Position numbers and translations under genes: made by a program. Shown piece by piece: positions 1-8,511 of a stretch of DNA of 64,000 bases. The stretch comes from Xylanibacter brevis ATCC 19188 (GTDB taxonomy: Bacteria > Bacteroidota > Bacteroidia > Bacteroidales > Bacteroidaceae). The notes under the pieces were generated by a model, which worked only from the letters and a program-made list of their open reading frames with translations, made no database searches and had not been told where the DNA came from. The stretch is taken from the NCBI RefSeq assembly GCF_000621725.1, contig NZ_JHXM01000002.1:124001-188000 (forward strand), read 5' to 3'. Every line of letters begins with the position of its first letter. Position 1 is the first letter of the stretch.

Positions 1-523
1 AGCGGTGAATCAGAGGCGTGTCGGCTGCTGCCCTTTTCCCGTTGTTCTTTTTCTTTGCAGCTTTAAGAACAACCTTTCCATTCTGCACAATCTCTGTGAT
101 ATTAATATGGGTGTCCTCTATCGTAACACTTGCATCGCCCTTATCAGTTGTGACGACAGCATGGATGTAAATACGACTGGATACATCGCCCATCGTCACT
201 TGTATCCGACCTTCACTGACTATCTTCCTTGCCTGACGGTTGTGGATAGGTTTTACGCCGTCAAGACATTCCAGTTTCTTGTCGGCAACAGCTGCTACAT
301 AACCTAAAGCAGCAGCATGAGCAATGCCCACCTCATTACTATTAGGAATGCCGCAGGTGAAGGCATTCTTATACATGCCACTGTTGAGCGTGAGACGGAT
401 GCTCCTTAAATTCCCCTTGACATACCCCTTTGCCGAGGCTACAGCAAAAGCGATGGCTCCAGGTTCAGTGACGCCCAAAGCTGGACGCATATCGTCAAGA
501 ATCAATTTCGTTAATGTATTCAT
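1..523 (-). CDS. cyuA: L-cysteine desulfidase / serine dehydratase-alpha-like protein (UPF0597), 3' end cut off
   Basis: The reading frame runs from ATG at 523 off the left edge, so about 174 N-terminal residues are visible. The start region has the conserved block MRPALGVTEPGAIAFA, followed by a CGIPNSNEVG segment, which is typical of the UPF0597/CyuA (YhaM) family. Known members split L-cysteine into pyruvate, ammonia and sulfide with an iron-sulfur cluster; related names include serine dehydratase alpha. The ATG overlaps the stop of the upstream antiporter gene by four bases (ATGA), so the two are translationally coupled. The C-terminal cluster ligands lie outside the window, so the exact substrate cannot be judged. 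The pairing with a transporter suggests uptake or export of an amino acid or of its breakdown product (inference). Confidence 0.8.
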   Translation of the reverse strand, partial: MNTLTKLILDDMRPALGVTEPGAIAFAVASAKGYVKGNLRSIRLTLNSGMYKNAFTCGIPNSNEVGIAHAAALGYVAAVADKKLECLDGVKPIHNRQARKIVSEGRIQVTMGDVSSRIYIHAVVTTDKGDASVTIEDTHINITEIVQNGKVVLKAAKKKNNGKRAAADTPLIHR

Positions 524-1905
524 TTTCTATGGTGATGACGGATAATACATGTTATGAAACAACATACCAACAAGAACCAGGGATAGACGGTTGTGAAGAA
601 CATGTCGGTTGCTTCCAGTTCAACAGTCGCTCCTAAAGCTTCAACCCCCTTCATCAAAAGGAGCAGGCACCCACCATAAGGGAGCACAAAGGGGAACGTG
701 CAGATAACGGTGGCAAGAATTGTGGTGCGACGAAAAGGGTGGATTCCCTGCCGTTGTCCTATATCATTTACAAAGGGGGCAACGCAGATATTGGCAATGG
801 TGTTGACGGCTGCAATCAGGATACCAGCAATGGCCACCAGGGAAAAGAGGGTAATCTCTGTTCGCTGTTGCGAATGAGTCGTATAACCATTCAGCAGTGA
901 TATCAACTGCTTCATCGCACCACTTTGAATGATAAGACCTGAAAGCGACACCACAACCATGAGTAGCAGACAGATATTGGCCATGCTTCCTATACCTTCA
1001 ACTATCGCCCCACTAACATGTCCATCTTCAATATGAACAAGATTGCCGAGAGTGAGAAGGTGTAATCCCAGTCCGATGGCCACTGCCACCACGATAGCCA
1101 CAAAGAGCGACACAAAAATATTCACCTTACGTAAAGCCAGTATCATCACAACCAGGATTGGAAATAGCAGGAAAAGACCCTTATAGTCATCCGAACCGGA
1201 AGAGATGTCTGTCTGCAATGTCTCCGTCCTCCATAATCCCACAAAAGAAAAGAATAGCAGCGTTAGGACGACAGCCCATAAAACAACGGACAGACGATGG
1301 CGTATACTTTCACCTACGTCTGCCACCCTGCCATCATCATATTGTTGAGTAGAGGCAGCTATCACAGCGGTATCAGAAACTGGCGAGATACTATCTCCTA
1401 AGGCGGCCCCAGAGAGGATGGCTCCACCCAGAAGAGCCGCATCTCCTCCAACAGCGATGCCTGCAGGAAATAACGTCAGACTCATCGCACTGATCGTGCC
1501 AAAGCCTGACCCCGTAGATATGGCGAACAAGCCAGAGAATAGGAAAGTAACAATAATGAATGCCGTGCCTCCACAATCCAGAGTGATTGCCGCCCACACC
1601 AAGCCCTCCACAAGATGTCCCTCCTTCAGGATGTTTCCATAGACACCTACTATAAGCCAAAGCAACGAAGCGGTAACAGCCGTTCGACTGCCGAAAAAAG
1701 TAAATACTGTTGCCCAGTACTGTTGTCTATCAGTGGATAATAAAGAGCCTCCAATGACAGCTACGAGACCTACGACTATGAGAAGATTGATATCTACAAA
1801 CTCAAAAAACGACAGTCCAATAACTGTCGTTACAAAAAATGCAAAGGGTAGAACCGATGCACCTGACGAAATACCAGCAGAAGAATGCTGTTCGATAGTA
1901 TTCAT
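520..1905 (-). CDS. nhaC: NhaC-family Na+/H+ antiporter-like membrane transporter
   Basis: A 461-residue polytopic membrane protein with about a dozen hydrophobic segments. It carries the family signature ALGDSISPVSDTAV near residues 168-182 and a GSGFGTISAM motif near 133-142, both characteristic of NhaC-type antiporters (ion transporter superfamily). Family members exchange protons or sodium against sodium or organic substrates across the inner membrane. It is the middle gene of a three-gene operon: the lipoprotein gene ends one base before its start and the cysteine desulfidase starts inside its stop codon. This context makes transport of an amino acid or organic acid as likely as pure Na+/H+ exchange; that is inference. 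Confidence 0.85.
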   Translation of the reverse strand: MNTIEQHSSAGISSGASVLPFAFFVTTVIGLSFFEFVDINLLIVVGLVAVIGGSLLSTDRQQYWATVFTFFGSRTAVTASLLWLIVGVYGNILKEGHLVEGLVWAAITLDCGGTAFIIVTFLFSGLFAISTGSGFGTISAMSLTLFPAGIAVGGDAALLGGAILSGAALGDSISPVSDTAVIAASTQQYDDGRVADVGESIRHRLSVVLWAVVLTLLFFSFVGLWRTETLQTDISSGSDDYKGLFLLFPILVVMILALRKVNIFVSLFVAIVVAVAIGLGLHLLTLGNLVHIEDGHVSGAIVEGIGSMANICLLLMVVVSLSGLIIQSGAMKQLISLLNGYTTHSQQRTEITLFSLVAIAGILIAAVNTIANICVAPFVNDIGQRQGIHPFRRTTILATVICTFPFVLPYGGCLLLLMKGVEALGATVELEATDMFFTTVYPWFLLVCCFITCIIRHHHRK

Positions 1906-2391
1906 TTATTTGCGGATGCCTTCAAAGTGAATCGTACCTACCATCGAGCCAGCATGCTTGAATGTGTAGTCTAGTATCAGACGATTATCTTGATACTTGC
2001 CGTTAAGGTCGCCTGCTACCGTATAAACGCCATTCATACTGCCATAGTCTTTTATCGAGAATGTGATTACATTATCAGTCAACGTAGCAGGTATTTTATA
2101 TATGATAGCACCAGGAAAGGCACCTTTTCCAACATAGAACGTGGGCTGTCTTAAGGTTAATGTTCCGTCCTCATTTACTGTGATTTTTGCTGTCTCAGTG
2201 CCCTGTGGTGTTACGTCCTGACTAAATTCTTCACCCTTCTCATTAATGGAAACCAATGTTCCAGTAGCCTCTCCGATAAAGTCACCGGCAAGGGAATTAA
2301 GCGTTAGGGGCGCACTTTCATCGTCACTGCTGCAGGCTGTAAATGCCACAGCCATCATCATCATCCAAATCAATCCTTTTACTGCTTTCAT
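1906..2391 (-). CDS. Lipoprotein with calycin-like beta-barrel domain
   Basis: A 161-residue protein with a signal peptide and lipobox ending at Cys20 (AFTAC), followed by SSDDES, a typical Bacteroidetes lipoprotein export context. The rest is rich in beta-strand patterns (GTLTLRQPTF, NGKYQDNRLILDYTF) and resembles the small calycin-like domain found in many Bacteroidales lipoproteins. It probably sits on the cell surface or in the periplasm; ligand unknown. It is the first gene of the operon with the NhaC-like transporter and the cysteine desulfidase, ending directly before the transporter start. A role as accessory binding protein is only a guess. It is preceded by a 108-bp inverted repeat in the presumed leader. 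Confidence 0.75.
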   Translation of the reverse strand: MKAVKGLIWMMMMAVAFTACSSDDESAPLTLNSLAGDFIGEATGTLVSINEKGEEFSQDVTPQGTETAKITVNEDGTLTLRQPTFYVGKGAFPGAIIYKIPATLTDNVITFSIKDYGSMNGVYTVAGDLNGKYQDNRLILDYTFKHAGSMVGTIHFEGIRK

Positions 2392-2412
2392 AATTCTTAC
2401 CTTTTTTAAAGT

Positions 2413-2520
2413 CCCCTAAGTTAGGGAATTAGGGGTCTGAACAGACGAGAACCAGACCAAAAATATTCTTTCTATGGGATGCCTGCGCCTGTTCAGACCC
2501 CCATCCCCCTAACTTAGGGG
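2413..2520. repeat. 108-bp imperfect inverted repeat in the leader of the lipoprotein operon
   Basis: The arms at 2413-2443 and 2490-2520 pair over 14 bp (CCCCTAAGTTAGGG) and 12 bp (GGGTCTGAACA region), separated by a five-base mismatch, around a 46-base centre. It lies between the promoter at 2534-2565 and the lipoprotein start at 2391, so the RNA would fold into a long hairpin. It could be a small non-autonomous element or a regulatory leader. It resembles the other CCCC/GGGG palindromes of this window in style but not in exact sequence. Confidence 0.7.
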
Positions 2521-2533
2521 GCTTTTGACAATG

Positions 2534-2565
2534 CAAAGGTACGGTGCTTTCAGCATTCCTACAAT
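2534..2565 (-). promoter_or_regulatory. Promoter of the lipoprotein-nhaC-cyuA operon
   Basis: On the minus strand a TACCTTTG -7 box (2534-2541) lies 20 bp after ATTG (2562-2565), the Bacteroidetes consensus arrangement. Transcription would start near 2527 and give a leader of about 135 bases that contains the inverted repeat. Confidence 0.6.
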
Positions 2566-2618
2566 CCCATGTGTGCGGCATTCGCATACCCTGTGTGTGG
2601 TATTTGACTGCAGATGGG

Positions 2619-2665
2619 CAAAAAAAATGCTGCTTATCCGGTTTGATTGGTCGGATAAGCAGCAT
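2619..2665 (-). terminator. Rho-independent terminator of the heme operon
   Basis: A perfect 14-bp stem (2627-2640 with 2652-2665; core TGCTGCTTATCCG) with an 11-base loop, followed on the minus strand by a run of T. It lies 29 bases after the stop of the last gene (2694). Confidence 0.9.
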
Positions 2666-2693
2666 AAATACTATTGTGCAAAAAGGTGAAGAA

Positions 2694-2951
2694 CTATGCC
2701 TTTGTTCTTCTTAGTTTGCCTTTCAGACGTTTATAGCCCTCGACGCCAAGAATGGTGAGACCACCATATTGGCAGGTCTTGGCCAGTCCGAAGAGCACTG
2801 TCCACAGGATGCCTTTGGCCGTTACGCTGATGGGCAACAACATCTGGGCGAAGGATAGGATATAGAATGGTATGCAGCACAGGAGCACGATGACACCTGT
2901 TCTGAACGACAAGGACTGCAACCACTGTTTTATTTTCTGGATAGTCTTCAT
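2694..2951 (-). CDS. Small membrane protein at the end of the heme operon
   Basis: An 85-residue protein with two hydrophobic segments (about residues 17-37 and 44-62) and a very basic C-terminus (YKRLKGKLRRTK), so the tail is probably cytoplasmic. The ATG overlaps the hemL stop by four bases (ATGA), which argues for a real, translationally coupled gene. I do not recognise a named family. Position as last gene before a strong terminator suggests a link to heme synthesis or to its membrane steps, but nothing in the sequence shows a catalytic or heme-binding motif apart from single Cys and no conserved His pair. Confidence 0.65.
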   Translation of the reverse strand: MKTIQKIKQWLQSLSFRTGVIVLLCCIPFYILSFAQMLLPISVTAKGILWTVLFGLAKTCQYGGLTILGVEGYKRLKGKLRRTKA

Positions 2952-4228
2952 TCGATACTTTCGGCAATGCTTTGTAATACGTAGTCAAGAATCTCGGGCG
3001 TGTGAGTCTCAGAGATGAAGTTGCCCTCAAACTGCGACGGACTCACATAGATACCGCGACTCAGCATGTTGCGGAAGTAGCGGGCAAAGCGCTCCTGATT
3101 GCTGCACTTGGTATCCTGGAAATTGTTGACAGGCTGATCGTTGAAGAACATGGTGAACATGGAGCCACAGCGATTCAACTGGATGCCCTTGCCTGCAATG
3201 ATCTGCTCCAGTTTGGCAATGAAGGCATCGCTCTTAGCCTCGAGCTCGGCATAGAAACCAGGGCGCGACAACTGTGTGAGTGTCTCGATACCTGCTGCCA
3301 TGGCAACAGGGTTGCCACTCAGTGTGCCAGCCTGATAGACAGGTCCTTCGGGGGCCAGCACCTTCATGATGTCCTCGCGACCACCAAAGGCAGCAGCAGG
3401 GAATCCACCACCCACGATCTTACCAACGGTGGTCATGTCGGGCTTGATGCCGAAACGCTCCTGGGCACCACCACGCGACAGGCGGAAACCGGTGATCACC
3501 TCGTCGAAGATGAGGATGGCGCCATGCTGTTCGGTCACTTGGCGTGCTGTCTTCAGGAAGTCTTCTGTAGGCACCACCACACCCATATTGCAAGCCACAG
3601 GCTCCAGGATGAGCGCTGCCACCTGATCGCCATGCTTGGCAAAGAACTGCTTCAGGGCATCGACGTCGTTATAGGGCAGTACAGCCGTATATTTCACAAA
3701 ACCTTCGGGCACACCGGCCGACGAGGCGTTAGAGATATTGGCTACACCCGAACCTGCTGATACCAGCAAGTGATCGGCATGACCATGATAGTTGCCCTCA
3801 AACTTCACCAGGATGTCACGGCCCGTAAAGCCACGAGCCACACGGATGGCCGACATGGTGGCCTCGGTGCCACTGTTCACAAAGCGCAGGCGCTCCATCG
3901 AGGGAATAGCCTCGCGCACCTTTTCTGCCAGTGTGGTCTCTGCCAGTGTGGGAATGCCGTAGCTGCTACCACGACCCACTGCGTCAATGGCTGCCTGACT
4001 CACGCGCTCGTTGTTGTGACCCAGGATGAACACACCCCACGACATGCAGAAGTCGATAATCTTGTTATCGTCGATGTCGGTGAAGTATGCACCTTTAGCC
4101 TCCTTCACAAAGAGGGGCGTGGTGCCCACACTCTTCAGGGCTCTCACCGGACTGTTCACACCGCCGGGAATCACCTTCTGCGCCTGTTCAAAGGCTGCAG
4201 CTGATAACTTACGTTCGTTTATGCCCAT
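2948..4228 (-). CDS. hemL: Glutamate-1-semialdehyde 2,1-aminomutase
   Basis: A 426-residue class-III PLP enzyme that converts glutamate-1-semialdehyde to 5-aminolevulinate, the second step of the C5 heme pathway, in the cytoplasm. It shows the family start (IPGGVNSPVRA), the FVNSGTEA region, FDEVITGFR for cofactor contact, and the PLP lysine in TVGKIVGGGFPAAAFGG near residue 265. Length is normal. The start at 4228 overlaps the hemB end by ten bases and the end overlaps the next small gene, consistent with one tightly packed operon. Confidence 0.95.
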   Translation of the reverse strand: MGINERKLSAAAFEQAQKVIPGGVNSPVRALKSVGTTPLFVKEAKGAYFTDIDDNKIIDFCMSWGVFILGHNNERVSQAAIDAVGRGSSYGIPTLAETTLAEKVREAIPSMERLRFVNSGTEATMSAIRVARGFTGRDILVKFEGNYHGHADHLLVSAGSGVANISNASSAGVPEGFVKYTAVLPYNDVDALKQFFAKHGDQVAALILEPVACNMGVVVPTEDFLKTARQVTEQHGAILIFDEVITGFRLSRGGAQERFGIKPDMTTVGKIVGGGFPAAAFGGREDIMKVLAPEGPVYQAGTLSGNPVAMAAGIETLTQLSRPGFYAELEAKSDAFIAKLEQIIAGKGIQLNRCGSMFTMFFNDQPVNNFQDTKCSNQERFARYFRNMLSRGIYVSPSQFEGNFISETHTPEILDYVLQSIAESIE

Positions 4229-5190
4229 CGCTGCATGTACTCTTTAGCGTAATACGAAATGATATACTGTGCACCGGCGCGCTTGATGGCGATGAGGCTC
4301 TCGAAGACCACGCGCTGTTCGTCGAGATAACCCAACTTGGCAGCTGCTTTCAGCATAGAGTATTCACCGCTCACCTGATAGGCTACCATGGGCACCTGTG
4401 GGAAGCGCTCCACACCGCGGGCTATCATGTCAAGATAGGGCATAGCGGGCTTCACCATGGTCCAGTCGGCTCCCTCCTCGATGTCAGCAGCGATCTCCTC
4501 CAGACCCTGGTCGTGGGTGCGATAGTCCATCTGGTAGGTCTTGCGGTCGCCAAAGGCAGGAGCTGAATCAGCTGCGTCGCGGAAAGGACCATAGAAGGCC
4601 GAAGCATACTTGGCAGAGTAGGCCAGAATCTTACACTTGTCGCGCAGACCAGCCTCGCGCAGACGCTTGTCGAGGGCCTCAATCTGTCCGTCCATCATGG
4701 CTGAAGGAGCCACGAAGTCGGCACCGGCCTTGGCGTGAACGTATGCCATCTCGGCCAGCAGGGGCAGGGTAGAGTCGTTCTCCACGTCGTGGTCGTGCAG
4801 CAGTCCGCAGTGTCCATGACTGGTGTATTCGCACAGGCAGACGTCGGTGATCACGCATACCTCGGGCTGGGCAGCCTTGATTGCCTTCACAGCACGGCAT
4901 ACCAGTGCATCTTCAGCGTAGGCCAGCGTGCCACGCTCGTCTTTCTGACTATCCTCGATGACACCAAAGAGCAGCACCTTGTCGATGCCCAGTGCATAGC
5001 ACTCTTTCACATCTTCTACCAGTGTGTCGATAGAAAAACGATAGATGCCGGGCATGGTACTGATTTCGTCCTTAACGCCCTCACCTTCTACTACGAAGTA
5101 AGGATAGATAAAGTCCTTGACGTTCACGGCAACATCGGCATACTTGTCGCGTGTGGCCTGATCCTTGCGGAATTCTCTGAATCGTTTCAT
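4219..5190 (-). CDS. hemB: Delta-aminolevulinic acid dehydratase (porphobilinogen synthase)
   Basis: A 323-residue enzyme that condenses two 5-aminolevulinate molecules to porphobilinogen. The zinc-type cysteine cluster CLCEYTSHGHC gives Cys118, Cys120 and Cys128, and the Schiff-base lysines are Lys194 (YSAKYAS) and Lys247 (MVKPAMP). I chose ATG 5190 (MKRFREFRKDQ): the frame stays open upstream to 5496, but that stretch overlaps hemD and does not look like protein of this family. It starts eight bases after the hemD stop. Zinc dependence is inferred from the cysteines. Confidence 0.95.
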   Translation of the reverse strand: MKRFREFRKDQATRDKYADVAVNVKDFIYPYFVVEGEGVKDEISTMPGIYRFSIDTLVEDVKECYALGIDKVLLFGVIEDSQKDERGTLAYAEDALVCRAVKAIKAAQPEVCVITDVCLCEYTSHGHCGLLHDHDVENDSTLPLLAEMAYVHAKAGADFVAPSAMMDGQIEALDKRLREAGLRDKCKILAYSAKYASAFYGPFRDAADSAPAFGDRKTYQMDYRTHDQGLEEIAADIEEGADWTMVKPAMPYLDMIARGVERFPQVPMVAYQVSGEYSMLKAAAKLGYLDEQRVVFESLIAIKRAGAQYIISYYAKEYMQRWA

Positions 5191-5198
5191 AATTGTTG

Positions 5199-5789
5199 TT
5201 ATTTTATTCTTTTTTGTAAGTGTTGTTCGGTTATGGGGCCTCTGGTCTCTAGCTGCTTGTCTGTGGGAATGAAACCATACAAGCGTATGAAGTTGTCGAT
5301 GGTAGAGGGTGATGTAAACACAATGCGCTCCACCTCGCTGAGATTGACTTTCTCTGCATGCTCGGGCATGCGGTTCACGTAGGCCGTCACGCATTCCACC
5401 TCGAAACCTAGCTCTCGGAGACCTTCGGGAATAATGGGCAGCGCCAGGTTGGATCGTGGTATCAGCACGCGTCCACAGGGCTGATGGCGAAACCATTCGA
5501 TGACACCGTATGAATTGTCTTCCTCCACTTCGCTCATCGCTTCTATCCCTGATTGCTGCAGGGCTGCGGTCGTCGTGCTGCCGATAGAGACGATCTGCCG
5601 CGCTTGGGCAAAAAGCTTCCCTACGTATTTGGCGGCATATCTTGATGTGAAAAGCACATAGTCGTAGTTGCTGATGTTGTCAGCAGCACGCTGCAGGGCA
5701 GAACGGTCGTCCACTGGTACTATCTCAATCAGTGGCGTGTGGATAAAATCCTTGTTTGGCGAGGTCAACCCTGTGAAGAGTGTTTTCAT
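5199..5789 (-). CDS. hemD: Uroporphyrinogen-III synthase, short form
   Basis: A 196-residue protein with the weakly conserved HemD pattern: VLFTSRYAAKYV near residue 45, a SIGSTTTAALQQSGIE segment, and VFTSPSTIDNFI followed by ETRGPITEQHL near the C-terminus. HemD closes hydroxymethylbilane to uroporphyrinogen III with ring-D inversion. The protein is shorter than the usual 240-260 residues, mostly in the first domain. The start overlaps the upstream hemA-hemC stop by four bases (ATGA). Identity rests on motif pattern plus position between hemC and hemB. Confidence 0.85.
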   Translation of the reverse strand: MKTLFTGLTSPNKDFIHTPLIEIVPVDDRSALQRAADNISNYDYVLFTSRYAAKYVGKLFAQARQIVSIGSTTTAALQQSGIEAMSEVEEDNSYGVIEWFRHQPCGRVLIPRSNLALPIIPEGLRELGFEVECVTAYVNRMPEHAEKVNLSEVERIVFTSPSTIDNFIRLYGFIPTDKQLETRGPITEQHLQKRIK

Positions 5790-7318
5790 AAGATACTCTC
5801 TTTTGCAAAAATGGTTTTCAGATCGTCACGTCCTTTGAGTGCCGTGATGGCCAGGCGACCCTGCATGGGGTGGGTGGAGAATGGAAGCACTTCTGTTATC
5901 TCATCTTCCATGCCCAGTCGCTTCAGTGCACAAGTGGCCACGATGGCGGCATCCACTTTTCCGCTGCGTACCTGTTCTACGCGGTCTTCTATGCAGCCGC
6001 GGATGCTGACAATCTTTAAGTCGGGTCGCAGTTGCAGCAGTTCTGCTCGGCGCAGCGGAGAACTGGTTCCTACAGAGCTTCCTTCTGGCAGGTCGGCCAA
6101 CGAGATGTGGTCGCGGCTCACCAGCGAGTCGGTTTTGTCGAAGGCTTCGTAGAGCGCAATCACCTCTAGGTCTGGATGCAGGCTCTCTGGCAGGTCCTTG
6201 GCCGAGTGAATGGCTATGTCTGCTTTGCCGGTCAGCAGGGCAGTGTCGAGCTCGCGCGTGAACATGTCATCGGGCGCCTCGCCGTTCAGCAGTGATATCT
6301 TTTGATGTTTATCGCCATAAGACTGGCGGGTGATGAGTCTGTAAGGAGTATCGGGAAAACGACCGAACACCTCTTTCACCTGTATCTGCGACAGTTTGCT
6401 GCTGCGAGCGGTCACGCGAATGGCTTTCTTATAACGTTTGCGGCGCTCCAGTGTCTCACGGAGTTCTGCGATAGCTTCTTCTATGATTTGTTCTGCTTTC
6501 TGCACCTCGTCTTGACGGATGGAGATATTCTCTTTTACTTTCAACTCTACGTCGTGTAGGTTGTAGAGCTTCACGTTCTCCATCTGTGCCACGGCGGGGT
6601 CGATGTCACGAGGGAAAGCTAGGTCAATGGCCAACAGCGAGCGTCCTGGCGTCAGATCATCGGGATGGATAATGGCATCGGGCGCTGAGGTGGCACTGAT
6701 CAGGATGTCGGTGTCCTTCAGGAAATTATGTTTATCTTCCAAACGGAAGATGTCTATACCGAAAGGTTCGGCCATGCGTCGTGCTTTCTCTTCGGTGCGG
6801 TTGGCCAGGAACACCAGCTTCGCTTTCTTGTTTTGCAGAAATTTGATGATCTCCTCGGTCAGCTTGTTGACACCGACGATGGTGATGCGTGCATCTTGCA
6901 GGTTGATTTGTTCCTGTTCGATAATCTCAATGGCTGCCAGAGAATGGCTGACAGCACCTTGACTGATCTGTGTTTCGGTGCGTACGCGTTTTCCTACCTG
7001 CAGGGCTGTCTCGAAAAGCTTGTGTAGTTCGGTGGGCAACTTCTGTGTCTGCTTGGCCAGAGTGTAGGCCTCTTTTACTTGTCCTTGTACGGCTCGCTCG
7101 CCTATGATTGCCGACTCCAATCCGCTGACCACTCTGAATAGATGGCGCGCCACCTCATCAGGAACCTCGCCACTGCCATGGTATAGTTCCATGCGGTTAC
7201 AAGTCTGAAGAAATACAGACGGCGTGTCGCTTTCGTGTTTGACCTGTCTGAAGTATTCTTCTCTGTCTGCCAGTGATGTGTGTTGGTGATTGATGGATTC
7301 GTATTTTATCATTTCCAA
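5786..7318 (-). CDS. hemA-hemC: Glutamyl-tRNA reductase fused to a truncated hydroxymethylbilane synthase
   Basis: A 510-residue fusion. Residues 1 to about 298 are HemA: catalytic Cys40 in LQTCNRMELYH, the GLESAIIGE block, an NADPH domain, and a shortened helical dimerisation region. Residues from about 299 are HemC: ARSSKLSQ, DIAIHSAKDLP with the catalytic Asp375, GTSSPLRR and the ALKRLGMED block. The chain ends 40 residues after that. It therefore lacks the third HemC domain, including the cysteine (GGC context) that normally binds the dipyrromethane cofactor. HemA reduces glutamyl-tRNA to the semialdehyde; HemC polymerises four porphobilinogens. The start overlaps hemE by ten bases. Whether the HemC half works without the cofactor cysteine is open. 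Confidence 0.9.
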   Translation of the reverse strand: MEMIKYESINHQHTSLADREEYFRQVKHESDTPSVFLQTCNRMELYHGSGEVPDEVARHLFRVVSGLESAIIGERAVQGQVKEAYTLAKQTQKLPTELHKLFETALQVGKRVRTETQISQGAVSHSLAAIEIIEQEQINLQDARITIVGVNKLTEEIIKFLQNKKAKLVFLANRTEEKARRMAEPFGIDIFRLEDKHNFLKDTDILISATSAPDAIIHPDDLTPGRSLLAIDLAFPRDIDPAVAQMENVKLYNLHDVELKVKENISIRQDEVQKAEQIIEEAIAELRETLERRKRYKKAIRVTARSSKLSQIQVKEVFGRFPDTPYRLITRQSYGDKHQKISLLNGEAPDDMFTRELDTALLTGKADIAIHSAKDLPESLHPDLEVIALYEAFDKTDSLVSRDHISLADLPEGSSVGTSSPLRRAELLQLRPDLKIVSIRGCIEDRVEQVRSGKVDAAIVATCALKRLGMEDEITEVLPFSTHPMQGRLAITALKGRDDLKTIFAKESIL

Positions 7319-8328
7319 TTTGTGTTTTTAATCCAATCTACAAAAAAATGAACGTTCTCAATGGGGGTATCGGCCAATACGCCATGGCCCAGATTAATGA
7401 TCCAGCGGGGATGCTTTCTGAAGAAGGGCTTGTAGGACTCCAGTGTGCGTGCAATGTCGTCTTGCGATGCAAAGAGCAGGTGAGGGTCGAAGTTGCCTTG
7501 AAGTCCCACCTCGGGATGAACCATCTCGCGTGCCTCAGTGAGTGATGTCTGCCAGTCGATGCTCACGAAGTCGCAAACGTCGGGCGTGATGTGTCTGAGT
7601 CCGCATCCCAATCCTTTCGGGAAGAATATCAGGGGGATGCCCATTGAACGCACGGCATCGGTGATGCGGCAAACGGCGGGCAGGAAGAGCTCGTTGTAGA
7701 GTTCTATGGGTACCAAGCCTGAATGACTCTCAAACAGTTGGAACGCATCTATGCCGTGCATGATCTGCTTCTGGGCATAATCGATGGTCAACTCGGTGAT
7801 GGCGTTGATGAGTTGTTGGGTCTCTTCACGACGCTCGTAAAAGAATAATTTCGCATCGGGGAAGGTTGACTTGGTGCTGATGCCTTGCAGCATGTAGCAG
7901 AGAATGGTGAGCGGCGCACCGCTGAATCCGATGAGAGGCACCTCACTTTGTTCCACCACGTGGTCGATGGCCTGATAGACATAGTCCAGCTTCTCGGGCT
8001 TGATGTCCAACTGGCGGAGTGGATGTTGTTGTGCTGCTAGCGGATTGTTGAATCGTGGACCATGGTCGGTCCAGTCTATCTCCATTCCCATAGCCATGGG
8101 TATGGTCAAAATGTCGCTAAACAGAATGGCTGCATCGACGCCCAAGTCTTGTACTGGCAGCAGTGTCACTTTAGCAGCTAGTTCTGGGGTGGTTATCAGT
8201 TCGGAAAAGGTGTGGTGCTTTCGCATCTCTTGGTAGTTGGGAAGCACGCGACCAGCCTGTCGCATCATCCATACTGGTGGACGATGACACTCTTTGCCGA
8301 GCAGTGTTTTCAGAAAAATACTATCCAT
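7309..8328 (-). CDS. hemE: Uroporphyrinogen decarboxylase
   Basis: A 339-residue TIM-barrel enzyme that converts uroporphyrinogen III to coproporphyrinogen III. The N-terminal signature PVWMMRQAGRVLPNY (residues about 18-32) supplies the substrate-binding arginines, and ILFSDILTIP contains the catalytic aspartate. Length is normal. It is the first gene of the heme operon, with a short leader from the promoter at 8367-8398. Its stop overlaps the hemA-hemC start. With the downstream genes the operon covers every step from glutamyl-tRNA to coproporphyrinogen III. Confidence 0.95.
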   Translation of the reverse strand: MDSIFLKTLLGKECHRPPVWMMRQAGRVLPNYQEMRKHHTFSELITTPELAAKVTLLPVQDLGVDAAILFSDILTIPMAMGMEIDWTDHGPRFNNPLAAQQHPLRQLDIKPEKLDYVYQAIDHVVEQSEVPLIGFSGAPLTILCYMLQGISTKSTFPDAKLFFYERREETQQLINAITELTIDYAQKQIMHGIDAFQLFESHSGLVPIELYNELFLPAVCRITDAVRSMGIPLIFFPKGLGCGLRHITPDVCDFVSIDWQTSLTEAREMVHPEVGLQGNFDPHLLFASQDDIARTLESYKPFFRKHPRWIINLGHGVLADTPIENVHFFVDWIKNTNWK

Positions 8329-8366
8329 GTAGTGTTTGTAATATCATTCCAATAGTTTTGCGGCTG

Positions 8367-8398
8367 CAAAGTTACTACTTCCGTCCGTCTTGTGCAAT
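8367..8398 (-). promoter_or_regulatory. Promoter of the heme operon
   Basis: Minus-strand TAACTTTG (8367-8374) lies 20 bp after ATTG (8395-8398). The start of transcription would be near 8360, giving a leader of about 30 bases before hemE. Confidence 0.65.
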
Positions 8399-8484
8399 CC
8401 TCATTTATATGGATTTTTGTATTTTCCCCTATGCTCATTTTCCTTAATTAATGTTTATATGAAGTCCATTTGACAGAAAATCAG

Positions 8485-8492
8485 TACCTTTG
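8485..8492 (+). promoter_or_regulatory. -7 box of tcdA
   Basis: TACCTTTG followed by GC. It decides the tcdA start: an upstream TTG in the same frame at 8470 lies before the promoter and cannot be the start. The untranslated leader is only about ten bases. Confidence 0.6.
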
Positions 8493-8511
8493 CACCCAAA
8501 ATTTGAAAATG

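Noticed and set aside
2429..2665. 78-residue minus-strand frame between the heme operon and the lipoprotein
   Set aside because: It crosses the terminator, the promoter and the inverted repeat and has no protein-like composition.
3002..3760. 252-residue plus-strand frame opposite hemL
   Set aside because: Antisense shadow of a GC-rich gene with clear hemL motifs on the other strand; no family similarity.
4219..5496. Extended hemB start at 5496
   Set aside because: The extra 102 residues overlap hemD in another frame and have no similarity to HemB; ATG 5190 gives the normal protein.
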